Assembly (NCBI GenBank): GCA_009746045.1
Contig: RPFO01000027.1
Span: 4,712,177 to 4,776,176 of the forward strand
DNA length: 64,000 nt
Source of the DNA: Mesostigma viride
Taxonomy: Eukaryota > Streptophyta > Mesostigmatophyceae > Mesostigmatales > Mesostigmataceae
Reading direction: 5' to 3'
A program made the position numbers and the translations under genes. Under the pieces are notes generated by a model. The model saw only the letters and a list, made by a program, of their open reading frames with translations, was not told where the DNA came from and searched no databases. Below are positions 1 to 11,650 of this stretch, piece by piece (within the stretch, counting starts at the first letter, position 1; each line of letters begins with the position of its first letter).

Positions 1-480
1 ACCCGAACCCGAACATACCCGAACATTTTACCGAACACGAACAATTCACTAAATAAATTAAAATAAGTGAGAAACTAGACATAGTTTGTTGTCACTTTTC
101 ATAATACGCAATAAATTAATAATGATTACGTAATCATTACCTAAACTAGTCCGGTCGTGCTTAGACAATTCTACTACCGTACAACAGCTTTGCTCTTGCC
201 AGCGTGTCGGCGGACTAATCTAGGCCGCTTTTTCATCAGAGAAGCGTTGCCTAGTCGGATCACTGGATGGTACTACAGGGATTCCGCCAGAAAATGTTCG
301 GTACCGGGTCAGAGGCGAACATGTTCGCCCGGTTCCCAGGGTGACCCGAATACGGACACGAACATGTTCTGAAGTTTCCAGGTGACCCGAACCCGAACAG
401 CACATGTTCGGCCGAACATTTTTGCCGACCCGAACACCGCACATGTTCGGTATTCGCCCGAACATGTCCGTGTTCGGTAT
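1..480. repeat. CGAACATG-rich palindromic repeat
   Basis: Positions 1-50 and 280-480 are crowded with the hexamer CCGAAC, its complement, and the palindrome CGAACATGTTCG or close variants; GCACATGTTCGG occurs twice near 400-450. The intervening 60-280 is AT-rich and unremarkable. No coding sequence is convincing. It could be part of a satellite or a transposon end; the window edge cuts it, so its extent is unknown. Confidence 0.6.
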
Positions 481-822
481 GCGGCGGATGTGCCAGCCCT
501 ACGCATAGGTACTCTTATTACGTAGCCATGCTCGCAGTTCGCGCGCATCAACCAAATTTTCAAACGTTGTTTTCAGAACGGCAGGTGGACACGTGGCAGT
601 AGCTTAGGCTTCTAGCTGGCCGGCCGTGGTGGGGCTGGGCAGTGGCCACGTCTTTTAATGCTTTCGCCTCTGTCATCCATATCCTGTCGCGGATATCTGC
701 AGTGCCCGATGAAAATTTATTGCAGTTAGCCTGCGTAACTGGGAAATGCCAATGAGAATACAATAATGGCAGCCCTCACCAGGGTACCCATAGCTTTTCT
801 GAGAACTTGTATTTAATATCCT

Positions 823-1060
823 TTGCTAGAAATGGGATTTGCCGCTGCCAGCATCGTGCGAAAGGCGGCGTTATGCAGTGCAGTAAGGTCGAATGGCAGT
901 GTCAGAATTCGAGAACCAAGGCAGCCTTTTCCCATCAGTGCTAGATGTAAGCTTGCAGTAGAGCTCGGGGGAACTGGAAACTCAAATCTGCGTCATAGGT
1001 CGGGCGGTCTAACTCTTTTAGCCACCCGGAATGCTTCGTGCCTGCAATGGAGCGCGCGAG
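823..1060 (+). CDS. possible 5' transit-peptide exon of the PHT4 gene
   Basis: An open frame from an ATG at 823 encodes an N-terminus rich in Ala, Ser and Arg and poor in acids (begins MLEMGFAAASIVRKAALCSA), which looks like a plastid transit peptide. A plausible donor (GAG|GTAATC) follows at 1060 in phase 1. A phase-compatible acceptor exists at 2067 (TGCCCAG), which would join it to the first transporter exon. No homology supports this; it is inference from composition, position and splice phase. The simple alternative is that the transporter starts at 2088 and this frame is chance. Around it, 480-820 and 1280-2080 hold no gene I can support. Confidence 0.25.
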
Positions 1061-2087
1061 GTAATCGCAAATCGACCCCAACTCTGTGCAAATCATCTAA
1101 TGGCAGCACGGGAGCCGCGGGCAGGTTTGTACGCAACCAGCTGCAGAAACATGTTCGTGTGGCAGCGGCTTGCTACTGTAATAGTACGTTCAAGGCCTTG
1201 GACATGCATGGTATTTACGTGCATATTTGCGTTCAGCTAAATGCTTACTTCCGGACTTCTTTGCCCACACCGGCATAAGATGCTGCTGTAATAAAGTCTC
1301 GACGACCATTCTCATACGATGCAGATGTGCGGTTAGTAGCGTTCCGCGTCGGTAGATGGCCTTTTTCAAATAGATGGCGAGCTTGGGACATGAGCACGCC
1401 CTGGCACGGCTATTTCCCTCTACCATAGTGATGGGAGCCGCGCCCCTTAAAGGAAGCTGCAAGGAATCAGGTCAAGCACAAAACTGGTCATGCTCTTCCC
1501 GAGACGCCCTGGGATGGAAAATTTCATTTTTTATTCATTTAAATTTCCAAGCCTGTAGGTGTGAACGTTACTTTTGAATACAGCATGTTATTATTTTTCA
1601 TTAGTTTTTTACACCGACCAAGACGAAAACAGAAAAATGGTCTGCTTCGTCAAGCCCTTATTGAAACTGTATTGAAGTCTCTCTCACTGCCTTCAACCAG
1701 AATTATTGCAGAAATCAATTTGGTGACACTAAGGTCCATTACTGAAGTCCTGGCTGAGTCTCTTTCACTGTCCAACGGCTTCGCATGGCAACGTCCTAAC
1801 GCTGCCTGCTCGCCCGGTTTCCACGCATCCCCCCTGGCATCATCCCTCATCTTGCAGGCCCCTGCCTCTACCCCATAACCACGACACCAACGCTCCCCAT
1901 AGGCCAGCTCTCTTTTCGTCCTTCTCAAAACCCCTGCTGTCCCTCCCTAGTTTACACATCCATCACTCTCGCTCTTTATGCTCTTGCGTTTTACTTGTGT
2001 CTAAATGTATTCTTCTGAGCACAGCCAACCCTCGGCTACCACGTCAACCGCGTCAGCTTCTGCCCAGTCGTCGCTTCTCACTCTTAC

Positions 2088-4824
2088 TTGTTGTTACCCT
2101 GTACTTCTGGTCTCTTCTACCCTTTACTTCTGCTCTCTGGTTGCGGTTCTGCTTCGGTGTGCAGCGAGCCCTCGGCAGCCTCTTCCACCACCTCCGTCTC
2201 CGCCGCTGTCTCCTCGGCCCCCCCCGTGGTTCCCCTCACCGCGCTCATGCTCCTCCTGTGCAACATGGACCGCATCTGCATGAGCGTGGCCATTCTGCCC
2301 ATGGCCGCCGAGTTTGGCTGGGGGGAGGCGGCGCAGGGCGTCATCCAGTCGGCCTTCCTGTGGGGCTATACTGCCACCCAGGTGAGCGGCAAGCGTCCAC
2401 TATCTACTGAATGAGTCGACACAGTGATCATTGCAGTTCACTAACAGTAGTAGTGTACTAATAGTAGTAAGTGTACTAATAGTAGTAAGTGTACTGATAC
2501 TAGTAGTGTACTAATAGTAGTACGTGGACTGATACTAGTAGTGTACTAATAGTAGTAATTGTACTGATTGTACCCAATGGGCGGCGCATCGCATGATCCA
2601 GTCGGCCTTCCTGGTGGGATGATACAGCCATGCAGGTGAGAAGAACTTATACACCTACAGTAGTCCTCTACAAGTCGGTACAGCGCTCTTTGACTGATGA
2701 TACCCCGTAGGCGGCGAAACGGGTCATCCCGTTGGTTGGCTTACACTGTTACCCTGCAGGTGAGCGGCACTGGGGGAAAGGCATCCCAGAGTGGAAGAAT
2801 GTTGCCTGTATCATAGTATCGTGATAGCATATATAATAAACAGTACTAGTGGCACCCGCTGGCTTCGCCCAGCCCAAGACAGGGTCCCTTTTTTTGGCAG
2901 TACTTCGCCCCGCTGCCCGCTGCCCGCTGCCCGCTGCCCGCTGCCCGCTGCCCGCTGCCCGCTGCCCGCTGCCCGCTGCCCGCTGCCCGCTGCCCGCTGC
3001 CCGCTGCCCGCTGCCCGCTGCCCGCTGCCCGCTGCCCGCTGCCCGCTGCCCGCTGCCCGCTGCCCGCTGCCCGCTGCCCGCAGCCCGCAGCTTGCAGCCC
3101 GCTGCCCGCTGCCCGCAGCCCGCAGCTTGCAGCCCGCTGCCCGCTGCCCGCTGCCCGCTGCCCGCTGCCCGCTGCCCGCTGCCCGCTGCCCGCTGCCCGC
3201 TGCCCGCTGCCCGCTGGAATAGTACGGTGCTCGCTTCGCTCGCGGATTGGTGCTCAGTACGGTGCTCGCTCGCTTCGCTCGCTCGCCGTACGGTGCTCGC
3301 TCGCTTCGCTCGCTCGCAGTAGGGTGCTCGCTCGCTTCGCTCGCTCGCTGGGATTGGTGGTTAGTGATTCCGGTTGTTTTGGATTGGCGGGGAAGTTGCG
3401 ATGCCTTGGATAGTGCGGGATTACCTTACATTGCTAAATTAATATATAGGATCTCAGTGGAATATATTCTCTACTGATAACATCGTATGGCCACGCAGGG
3501 CATCATCGAACCGGCGTGGCTATAGGCAGCGCCGATTAGACGATGACCTGCGTGGCTTATGTGTGCGTGGCCATAAGCCACACATAAGCCACGCATAAGC
3601 CACACATAAGCCACGCATAAGCCATGCGTTAGCCACGCATAAGCCACGCACAAGCCACGCATAAGCCACGCACAAGCCACGCATAAGCCACGCAGGGCAT
3701 CTCCTCGTCGCCGGGCGTGAATGGGCGGTTATTGGGCCACGCATGTGACCCGAGAGCACCCACTGAGAATGTCACCTATAGAGAATATCAACCATAGAGA
3801 ACGTCACCTCCATGAGATACACGAGCGAATGCTGTTGTATGGGGGATACAATGCAGGTGAGCCACACAGGTGAGCGAAAAATCAACTAGAATGAGGGAGT
3901 GAAATACAGCTAACATGCTGTCCTCTCTGGCAATGGTCTCTGGTCAGTAAGTCGTATTGTTTAGTGGTGATGCCTACCAACGCGCCAAGGCTCCTTCGTG
4001 GTGATGCATCTCAAAGCGCCACGCGGTCTGTACTTGGCTGGGCACCTGCTGCCGTTTTGTCCGCTTTCCCCCTCTTCCATGCCTGTCGGCGCACTCACAC
4101 TCCACACTTCCATGCCAGTTTGCGGGGGGCTTCATAGCCAACAAGTTCGGGGGCGAGGAAGGTGGTTGCGGTGGCCGTTGAAGGGCCAGTAGTAATGCAT
4201 TTATGATGTTGCTGCCACCCACCCACCCACTTACCCCCCACCCACCCCCCACCCACCCACCCCCCACCCACCCCCCACCCACACCCACCCACCCACCCAC
4301 CCACCCACCTGCCCGCCCGCCCGCCCGCCCGCCCGCCCGCCCGCCCGCCCGCCCACCCACCCACCCACCCACCCACCCACCCACCAATCAGTTTGTGGGC
4401 GGTTCCATGGCTGACAAGTTCGGGGGCGAGAAGGTACTCTTCTGGGGACTTCTCTGGTGGTCCCTGGCCACCGTCATCATGCCCATGGCGCTCAAGGTGT
4501 GTGTCGCGGATGGCAGCATGATTATGGTGGCGATTAACTTGTGCTGGATAACGGCAGCAACTATGGTATTTGACAAACAGCCTTGTGCCTGACATTAGCA
4601 CCCAAGAAGCATTGCATATGGAGCATCCTTGTTGAGCACCGTGCAGGAGAACCAGCAAGGGAGGTTATTCACGGTGCTCAACAAGGGACCAGGAGTATGG
4701 TGGGATGCCATCTTGGGCAAAAAAGAGAGTTAAAGAAGTTAAAGAAGATGTGGGAGTTAAAGGAAACCATTCTGTGTCATGGGGGAAAAAAGAAAATTTC
4801 CTAAAACACACACACACACACACG

Positions 4825-4907
<83 letters not shown>

Positions 4908-7900
4908 TCCTCATCCAGACGAAGCCATTATTTGGACGAGAGACTTTCCCCTACATCACCACCATCTTTGCTATGCGCTTTGTTTCCGCGGGCTCGTCTT
5001 CCCAGCGGCCAGAAGATCTCTTTCTCTTGTTAAACACAATCTCTATACTACTATACTAGTATACTTTCAAGAGCTTGTCACCCCCGCGACGAGAAGTTCT
5101 ATTTTCCTCGTGTCACCCTGAGGTCTCCGTCTCATGTTGACCTCATCTCTCTCGCCTCTTCGCGCCCCGTTCCCCGTGCTGCCCTCATTCTCTCTCGTCT
5201 CTTCGCGCCCCGTTCCCCGTGCTGCCCTCATTCTCTCGTCTCTTCGTGCTCCGTTCCCCGTGCTGCCCTCATTCTCTCTCGTCTCTTCGCGCCCCGTTCC
5301 CCGTGCTGCCCTCATTCTCTCTCGTCTCTTCGCGCCCCGTTCCCCGTGCTGCCCTCATTCTCTCTCGTCTCTTCGCGCCCCGTTCCCCGTGCTGCCCTCA
5401 TTCTCTCGTCTCTTCGCGCTCCGTTCCCCGTGCTGCCCTCATTCTCTCTCGTCTCTTCGCGCCCCGTTCCCCGTGCTGCCCTCATTCTCTCGTCTCTTCG
5501 CGCTCCGTTCCCCGTGCTGCCCTCATTCTCTCTCGTCTCTTCGCGCTCCGTTCCCCGTGCTGCCCTCATTCTCTCGTCTCTTCGCGCCCCGTTCCCCGTG
5601 CTGCCCTCATTCTCTCTCGTCTCTTCGCGCCCCGTTCCCCGTGCGGCCCTCATTCTCTCGTCTCTTCGCGCTCCGTTCCCCGTGCTGCCCTCATTCTCTC
5701 TCGCCTCTTCGTGCTCCGTTCCCCGTGCTGCCGTCACCTCATGTTGACCTCATCTCTTGATACTGCTACTAGTATTTTCATATAGGGTCGCCTTCTACCA
5801 GTATTTTTATATAGGGTCGCCTTCCATCTGCTGGCATCATCACTAACTCGCGTTCACAGGAGCCTTTATGATTGGGATTGTCCACCCCCACAGGCACCGT
5901 AGGCGCGCGTGTTCCTCGCACTGCGATCATCAACAACTCGAGAGACTCACAAGAGCTTTTCTTCTTTGGTTTGCCTCTCCCCTCCCCCCACAGGCACCGT
6001 TGGAACTCGTGTTCCCGGCGGTGGTGTTTGCGCGCGTCGTGGTGGGCCTGGGGGAAGGGGTGGCCATGCCGTCCGCCAACAACCTGATCGCCAGGTAACA
6101 ATTTGGCATGAAACTTTTCTCGCCTGGCATGAAACGGAGCATCATGGAATGCCCTCATGTCAGGTAATGATGAAGCTTTAAGAGACCACCTAATGGCCAG
6201 GTAATAATGAAGCTTTCAGAAATAGCCGCAGTGCAAGATATTTCATACAGAAGAGTGTGCACAGATGTTGCCATCCTTTCCCACGTGACAGAGGGCATGT
6301 ACAGGTACCAAAATGCTTGCCAACACACTCAACGCCCTGTAACGGGGTATGTACCAGCACCCTCACGACCATGTAACGTGGCGTAGTACTGCAGCAGCGC
6401 CCTCACCGTCAGTAGTCTGAATACTGGCCAACACCCTCAAGGCCGGGGATCGTCGTTGTTGTTTCTTGGTTTATTAACCAGCTGGATGCCGCCTTATTGC
6501 CTTATGCCGCCTTCTACTCGACAACTGACCGCTCCGTTTTTCCCCGTGACGAATGCGTCATGGGCATCTGCTGTGTATTTCTCGCTGTCGCGGCCAGCTG
6601 GATGTCCTTCACCCTAAACAGTATCCTTGCTGATGCAAATGCAAATGTAAACGTATTATGTACCATGTTTCCATATCCATCGCTCCTTACATTTTGTTGT
6701 TTCCCACCGCTGGTTCCGGTACCCCACCTTCGCCACTGTTTCCTGTTTCTGGCCAGCTGAATGCCCCCCCCCTGGGCGCTCGTGAGCACTTGGGTGCAGT
6801 CATGGCAAAATTTTCTCATCGAGGCCCCACTACTGTTGTTCCCATCATGGCTCTCTTTTCTCGTTGTTGTTGATGCAACCAGCTGGATGTCCTTGTGTGC
6901 TCCCTGTGTGACCACCGCTCCGAAAATGTTTTTGTTCCCCGCTTTTGCTCTCTGTCTCTCGTTGATGTGGCTAGCTGGATGGCGCCTGGGTTGCGGTTGC
7001 AAGCACTGGGGCGCGACCATGGCTACATTCCCTCATCATCCTCAAACTGTTCCACACTTCCTTTTGCCTCCTGGTCATACGACTGTTTCCTATAAATGTT
7101 TCCTGTTTAACGCCAGCTGGATGCCGCCCCGGTTGCGGTCGCAAGCACTGGGCGCGATCATGGCGGGGTTTCATGGGGGCACCATGGCGGGGCTGCTGTT
7201 GGCGCCACCCATCATGACCAGGTAAACATTCCCCCGTCTGGTAGCACACCAAGGCTTGGCAAGGCCACCCCCTTTTGTGAAAATGTTGCGCACACCGTTA
7301 AGACTCTTAAGCACGTCGAGCAGTGACTTCTTAACGTGGCTGCGCTTCTGTTGGTGCTGCCCATGATGTCCAGGTAGACCGTCTTTGTTGATACCAGCTT
7401 TAGCTGTTTAGTGCTCAACTGTCATGAGCACGGCTGTCAGGTACTCATGACCATGGCGGGGCTGCCGCTGGCGCTGCCTGTCGCATCTAGGTACTACTAT
7501 GTCTTTTTCATTCATGTTGCCCTTGATAATACGCTCATGTTGCCCTTGATAATATTAATATTAATACGCATTCATGTTGCCCTTGATAATACGCTCATGT
7601 TGCCCTTGATAGTATTAATATTAATACGCATTCATGTTGCCCTTGATAATACGCTCATGTTGCCCTTGATAGTATTAATATTAATACGCATTCATGTTGC
7701 CCTTGATAATACGCTCATGTTGCCCTTGATAGTATTAATATTAATACGCATTCATGTTGCCCTTGATAATACGCTCATGTTGCCCTTGATAGTATTAATA
7801 TTAATACGCATTCATGTTGCCCTTGATAATACGCTCGTACGAGTATGACAGTGGCCTCTTATCATGGCACGGATGTGGTTGGCGCCGCCCATCATATCCA

Positions 7901-10882
7901 CATATGCGTATGGTTAGTTCATTCATCTTATCCACTCATGTTTCTATTTCATGTGGTCACGGTCTTAATATCGTGTGTTTAGAATACACAGCCGTATGTG
8001 CACTCTAGTACGGTTCAATGTTGTCCCGTGACGCTGCGCGGCAGTGCAGCGGAGTTGTGCCTTGTCCCGTAGCGGCGAGGCCATCATCATGACCCAATGA
8101 TGATGAACTCGACTAGAACACACAGTGGGGTGGGCATGCATAGCAGGTGCGCGTAGCAGGTACCTGGCCATGACATGATCGGCCCGGTAATTACTCCAAG
8201 CGGATCCCCATTTGGCTGTGGCGGGGACGTGTGAGTGCAGCGCCCGTGAGATGGGCCTGAGGCTTGCCCTACTCGCTATCATCCCTACGTCAGTTCCCCG
8301 TTCCTGGTAGGTGCATGCACCCTTTTCTTATCATATATGCAGCCTATTCTTCTCATGCAGCCTGTTCTTATCATTATTTGCGCTCGAGGAATTGTGTTGT
8401 TATTATTTTGTTAGTAGCACTAGTTAACAGCATGTCCGGAAGCCACCTTTTCTTAGGGCCTTGCAAAGCCGAAGAATGTTTACATGGGCTTCCAGAGTAA
8501 ATGATAAAGAGCCAAAGCCGCGGAACATTCAAGAGCCAAAGCCGCAGAATGTTTACATGGGCGTCCAGAGTAAAGGATAAAGAGCCAAAGCCGCAGAACA
8601 TTCAAGAGCCAAAGCTGCAGAATGTTTACGCGGGCGTCCAGAGTAAATGATAAAGAGCCAAAGCCGCAGAACATTCAAGAGCCAAAGCCGCAGAATGTTT
8701 ACGCGGGCTTCCAGAGTAAAGGATAAAGAGCCAAAGCCGCAGAACATTCAAGAGCCAAAGCCGCAGAATGTTTACGCGGGCGTCCAGAGTAAAGGATACA
8801 AAGCCGCAGAACATTCAAGAGCCAAAGCCGCAGAATGTTTACGCGGGCGTCCAGAGTAAAGGATACAAAGCCGCAGAACATTCAAGAGCCAAAGCCGCAG
8901 AATGTTTACATGGGCGTCCAGAGTAAAGGATAAAGAGCCAAAGGGAAAGACTAAAATGCCCCAGTTCAGCCTTCACGCCTCTGTCACGGCCCCCCCTTGC
9001 CCTTGCCCGCCTCTGACCTCCACCCTGCAGGTTCGGCTGGCGGTCCCTGTTCGTGGTCTTTGGCGTGCTGGGCCTGCCCCTGCTGGTCGCCTGGAAGCTG
9101 TTCATACCCCCCCGGCAGGCGCCCGCTCCCACGTCCGCATCCTCCCTGCCTTCTAGTGACCACAAGGCGGCCGCGGCTGCCTCCCAGGCAGAACAACGGG
9201 ATAGTAATTCTGGCAGCAGTGGCGCATTGCAGGTCTCCGATGCAAAGGCCCCCAAGGAGGCAGCCGTGTCGACAGCGGCAGCCAGGGATGTGTCCCTGGG
9301 GGAGCTCCTCTCCAAGCCACCCGTGTGGGCAATCATCATCGCCAACTTTGTTAACCACTGGGGCTACTTCATCTTCCTCAGCTGGATGCCGTCGTACCTG
9401 TTCAAGGTACGTGGTAACATCGGTGCACCGGAAGACCCTTGCATGAGCACCCTTGCAAGGTCAATGGTAACCGGTGACCTTGCATGAAAGATGTCTTCAC
9501 GTGCTGTGCTAGAGTTTCACCATACTGGTACTACTGTTCCTTGTACTAGTACCACTTGTAGGATGGATTTCTGTCATACCCTGCTTCAGCCCCCCCCATA
9601 TTGCAACCGATTTAATTGACATCCTTATTGGACGTAAGACCACTCCCTCCTTGTTTGATGTAAGATGTCAGAACTTGGAACCATAGACAAACAAACGACT
9701 TTGCAGCCTCAATTTTCTCAACCAGGCGCTCGACTAATCACTGTCACCGTCCTAGTTTTACCTATGATTATTCCCGAACAGTTGAATCATCCTGAAACCT
9801 GGCCTTTCAAACCGCAAATCTCGACCAGGTGCTCAGCTTTAGCACGCCTGCTTGGACCCCCTGGCGTCGTAAAATCTTTCATCCTTAAAAAATCCCTCAA
9901 GTGCACCAGCATAAACCGCATCCCTGAGCCCTCAACCGTACCAACCAATGCACCAGTCTCGCTCTCTTTGTTTCACAAACACGTATCTGTCGTATGTGTT
10001 TTGCCATTTTGTTTTAACCGATCCAGGTGCTCGGCTTCAACGTCCGCCGCTCCGCCCTCTTCAGCGTGCTGCCCTGGACCGCGATGGCCCTCGTGGGCTA
10101 CGCCGTTGGATGGCTCGCCGATAAAGCCATCGCGTCGGGCGTGCCCATCGGCACCGTCCGCAAGACCACGCAGTCGATATCCTTCCTTGGGCCCGCGGCC
10201 TCGCTCCTGCTGCTGTCCGGCACAAAGGACCCTGGCTGGGCCGTGGGCTACCTGTGCCTCGCGCTAGGCTTGAGCGCGTTCAACAACGCGGGTGAGTGAT
10301 ACCCCGGTGCTGTGGGTATAATAACTATAGTGACCGTGGTGCTGTGGCTGGAGTGCGAGTCTGCGGTTTCTAATAGCTATGTTTCGTCTGCTTGGCTGCT
10401 CAGCAAGCTCTTGATTTTTTTTTTGAATGTAGCCTTTAAAATGCCTACGCGTTGGTGTGACTCCTGCTCTTTGCACGGAATTTGTGTGCTGGTTTAAAGG
10501 CATTAATGTTGCTTTAAGTAGGCCAATCCCGTTGTTGTGCTGAAATCCTGTGCTCCCCCCTTTCTCACTCCTTTCTCACTCCTTTCTCCGTCGTTTTTCC
10601 CTGCCATTTCTGTAACCCTGCCCTATTAAAACATCATTGGACTTGGCAGGTTTCCTGGCAAACATCCACGACATTGCACCACGTCACGCGGGCCGTATCT
10701 TTGGCTTCAGCAACACAGGCGGCTCCATTTCGGGGATCATTGGAACCGCATGCACGGGGGCAATTTTGGAGCTGACCGGCTCATGGAAGCCCATCTTTTA
10801 CGTGACCATCGCATTCTACCTGCTTGGGACCGCTGCATGGCTCAGCCTGTGCAGTGGAGAGCGGTTATTTGACACAAGCTAG
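2088..10882 (+). CDS. PHT4/ANTR-type plastid anion (phosphate) transporter, MFS, 7 exons
   Basis: Exons: 2088-2381, 4392-4496, 5994-6094, 7117-7221, 9031-9406, 10027-10291, 10650-10882 (TAG). All junctions are GT-AG and phases agree, giving 492 residues from the ATG at 2088. The product follows the plant PHT4/ANTR family (SLC17-like major facilitator) along its length: [17 protein letters not shown] in the first membrane segment, [14 protein letters not shown] in the fourth, [32 protein letters not shown], and a C-terminal [20 protein letters not shown] block. Family members move inorganic phosphate or organic anions, mostly across plastid membranes. A central loop (about residues 230-290) is longer than usual and rich in Ala and Ser. 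The true N-terminus is uncertain and may include an upstream exon. The substrate cannot be told from sequence. Introns are full of repeats and exon-edge copies. Confidence 0.9.
2445..2570. repeat. 17-18 bp tandem repeat, PHT4 intron 1
   Basis: About seven imperfect copies of a unit like AGTGTACTAATAGTAGTA run in tandem just downstream of the exon 1 donor. The unit repeatedly carries TACTAAT, which resembles a branch-point sequence. Confidence 0.8.
2908..3215. repeat. (CCCGCTG)n heptanucleotide array
   Basis: Over 40 copies of CCCGCTG, with two short interruptions by CCCGCAG/CTTGCAG variants near 3080 and 3115. It lies in PHT4 intron 1. All three frames are open across it, giving spurious proline-rich reading frames. 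Confidence 0.95.
3216..3350. repeat. GCTCGCTCGCTTCGCTCGCT tandem repeat
   Basis: Four copies of a unit of about 34 bp containing GGTGCTCGCTCGCTTCGCTC, directly after the CCCGCTG array in PHT4 intron 1. The CTCGCTTCGCTCG core can form short hairpins. Confidence 0.8.
3559..3695. repeat. AAGCCACGCAT minisatellite
   Basis: About twelve copies of an 11-12 bp unit (CATAAGCCACGC and variants) in PHT4 intron 1. Confidence 0.85.
4217..4385. repeat. (CCCA)n/(CCCG)n microsatellite next to an acceptor
   Basis: C-rich tetranucleotide arrays end seven bases before the acceptor AG of PHT4 exon 2 (exon starts 4392). They effectively form an expanded polypyrimidine-like tract. Confidence 0.95.
4805..4905. 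repeat. (CA)n microsatellite
   Basis: About fifty CA dinucleotides with rare interruptions, in PHT4 intron 2. Confidence 0.98.
5150..5742. repeat. 41-43 bp minisatellite, PHT4 intron 2
   Basis: About fourteen copies of a pyrimidine-rich unit containing CGCGCCCCGTTCCCCGTGCT followed by GCCCTCATTCTCTCTCGTCT. Units differ by a CT dinucleotide and by C/T changes. The array is flanked on both sides by ATGTTGACCTCATCTCT (near 5134 and 5741). Confidence 0.95.
7510..7845. repeat. 60-bp minisatellite, PHT4 intron 4
   Basis: Five and a half near-identical 60-bp units, each holding two copies of CATGTTGCCCTTGATA separated by AATACGCT or ATTAATATTAATACGCATT. Near-identity implies recent homogenisation or expansion. 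Confidence 0.97.
8465..8942. repeat. 66-73 bp minisatellite, PHT4 intron 4
   Basis: About seven units containing GAGCCAAAGCCGCAGAA twice, followed by TGTTTACGCGGGCGTCCAGA. Two later units have lost a 7-bp piece. It lies upstream of exon 5 (9031). Confidence 0.95.
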
Positions 10883-11068
10883 CCAAGGCAAATTGTGTGG
10901 AAATGAAGTGCGGACTCCAGCATTACTTTGTATCTGATTTATTTCACTCTGTGTCAACCGGTGGGGTTTCTCTAGGAACTCCAAATTGTGAGTATGCTTG
11001 CGTTGGAATGCAGTCAGGGAATCATGTATAGGGAATGGGGCTTTTCATTCATTCCATCCCATGTTCCT

Positions 11069-11650
11069 TAAGGCCCTTAACATCCCCTTTGGTTTGCACA
11101 TTAGTAATGAGGATTTGTACGCTGATTTGCCCTATGTTTCCCACATTATTAGGCACAGGCGCCTGGGCCTAGCCGGGCACCTGGCCCGCACAGATCAGGT
11201 AGATACATCAGATAGACTAGCTGGCACCAAGCCCGCCCAGCCTGGGCGATATGTCCTCACCTGGCGTGCCCCTGGCCGCGCGCGGCAGGGCCGCCACCCG
11301 TGGACATTTCGTGATAGACTCGGCATGGACATGTGCTACACTAGACGTGACGGGCTCACACCCGGGCAGCCTCCTGGTTTGTCTGTAATCTGGAGGCAGA
11401 TGGTACGCAAGGATAGATGGCAAGTAGTGATGAAGGAGACCATGCACCCCCAAGTCTGTGGGGGCTCCGCGTGTGACCGCGTATGGCATTCATAGCGATT
11501 CGGGCCGCGGTGCCCACACCCCTGTAACTAGGACCTAGATAGCTTACACCATCCATTCCATCCCATGTTCCCCTCCCACTGAGGACTTATGCTCACGTGA
11601 CGCAGTCACGTGTCTATTAATTAATTAATTAAGTAATTAATTAATTAATT
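11069..11650 (+). mobile_element. LINE-A 3' end, 5'-truncated copy 1
   Basis: Nearly identical to the reverse complement of 43096-43697, the 3' end of the minus-strand LINE-A. The frame to the stop at 11495 encodes the region after the reverse transcriptase, with RHRRLGLAGHLARTDQVD and a DRLGMDMCYTRRDG block. A 3' UTR follows with the hairpin CACGTGACGCAGTCACGTG, then a (TTAA)n tail that abuts repeat A. The copy is truncated at its 5' end, as is usual for target-primed reverse transcription. Confidence 0.9.
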
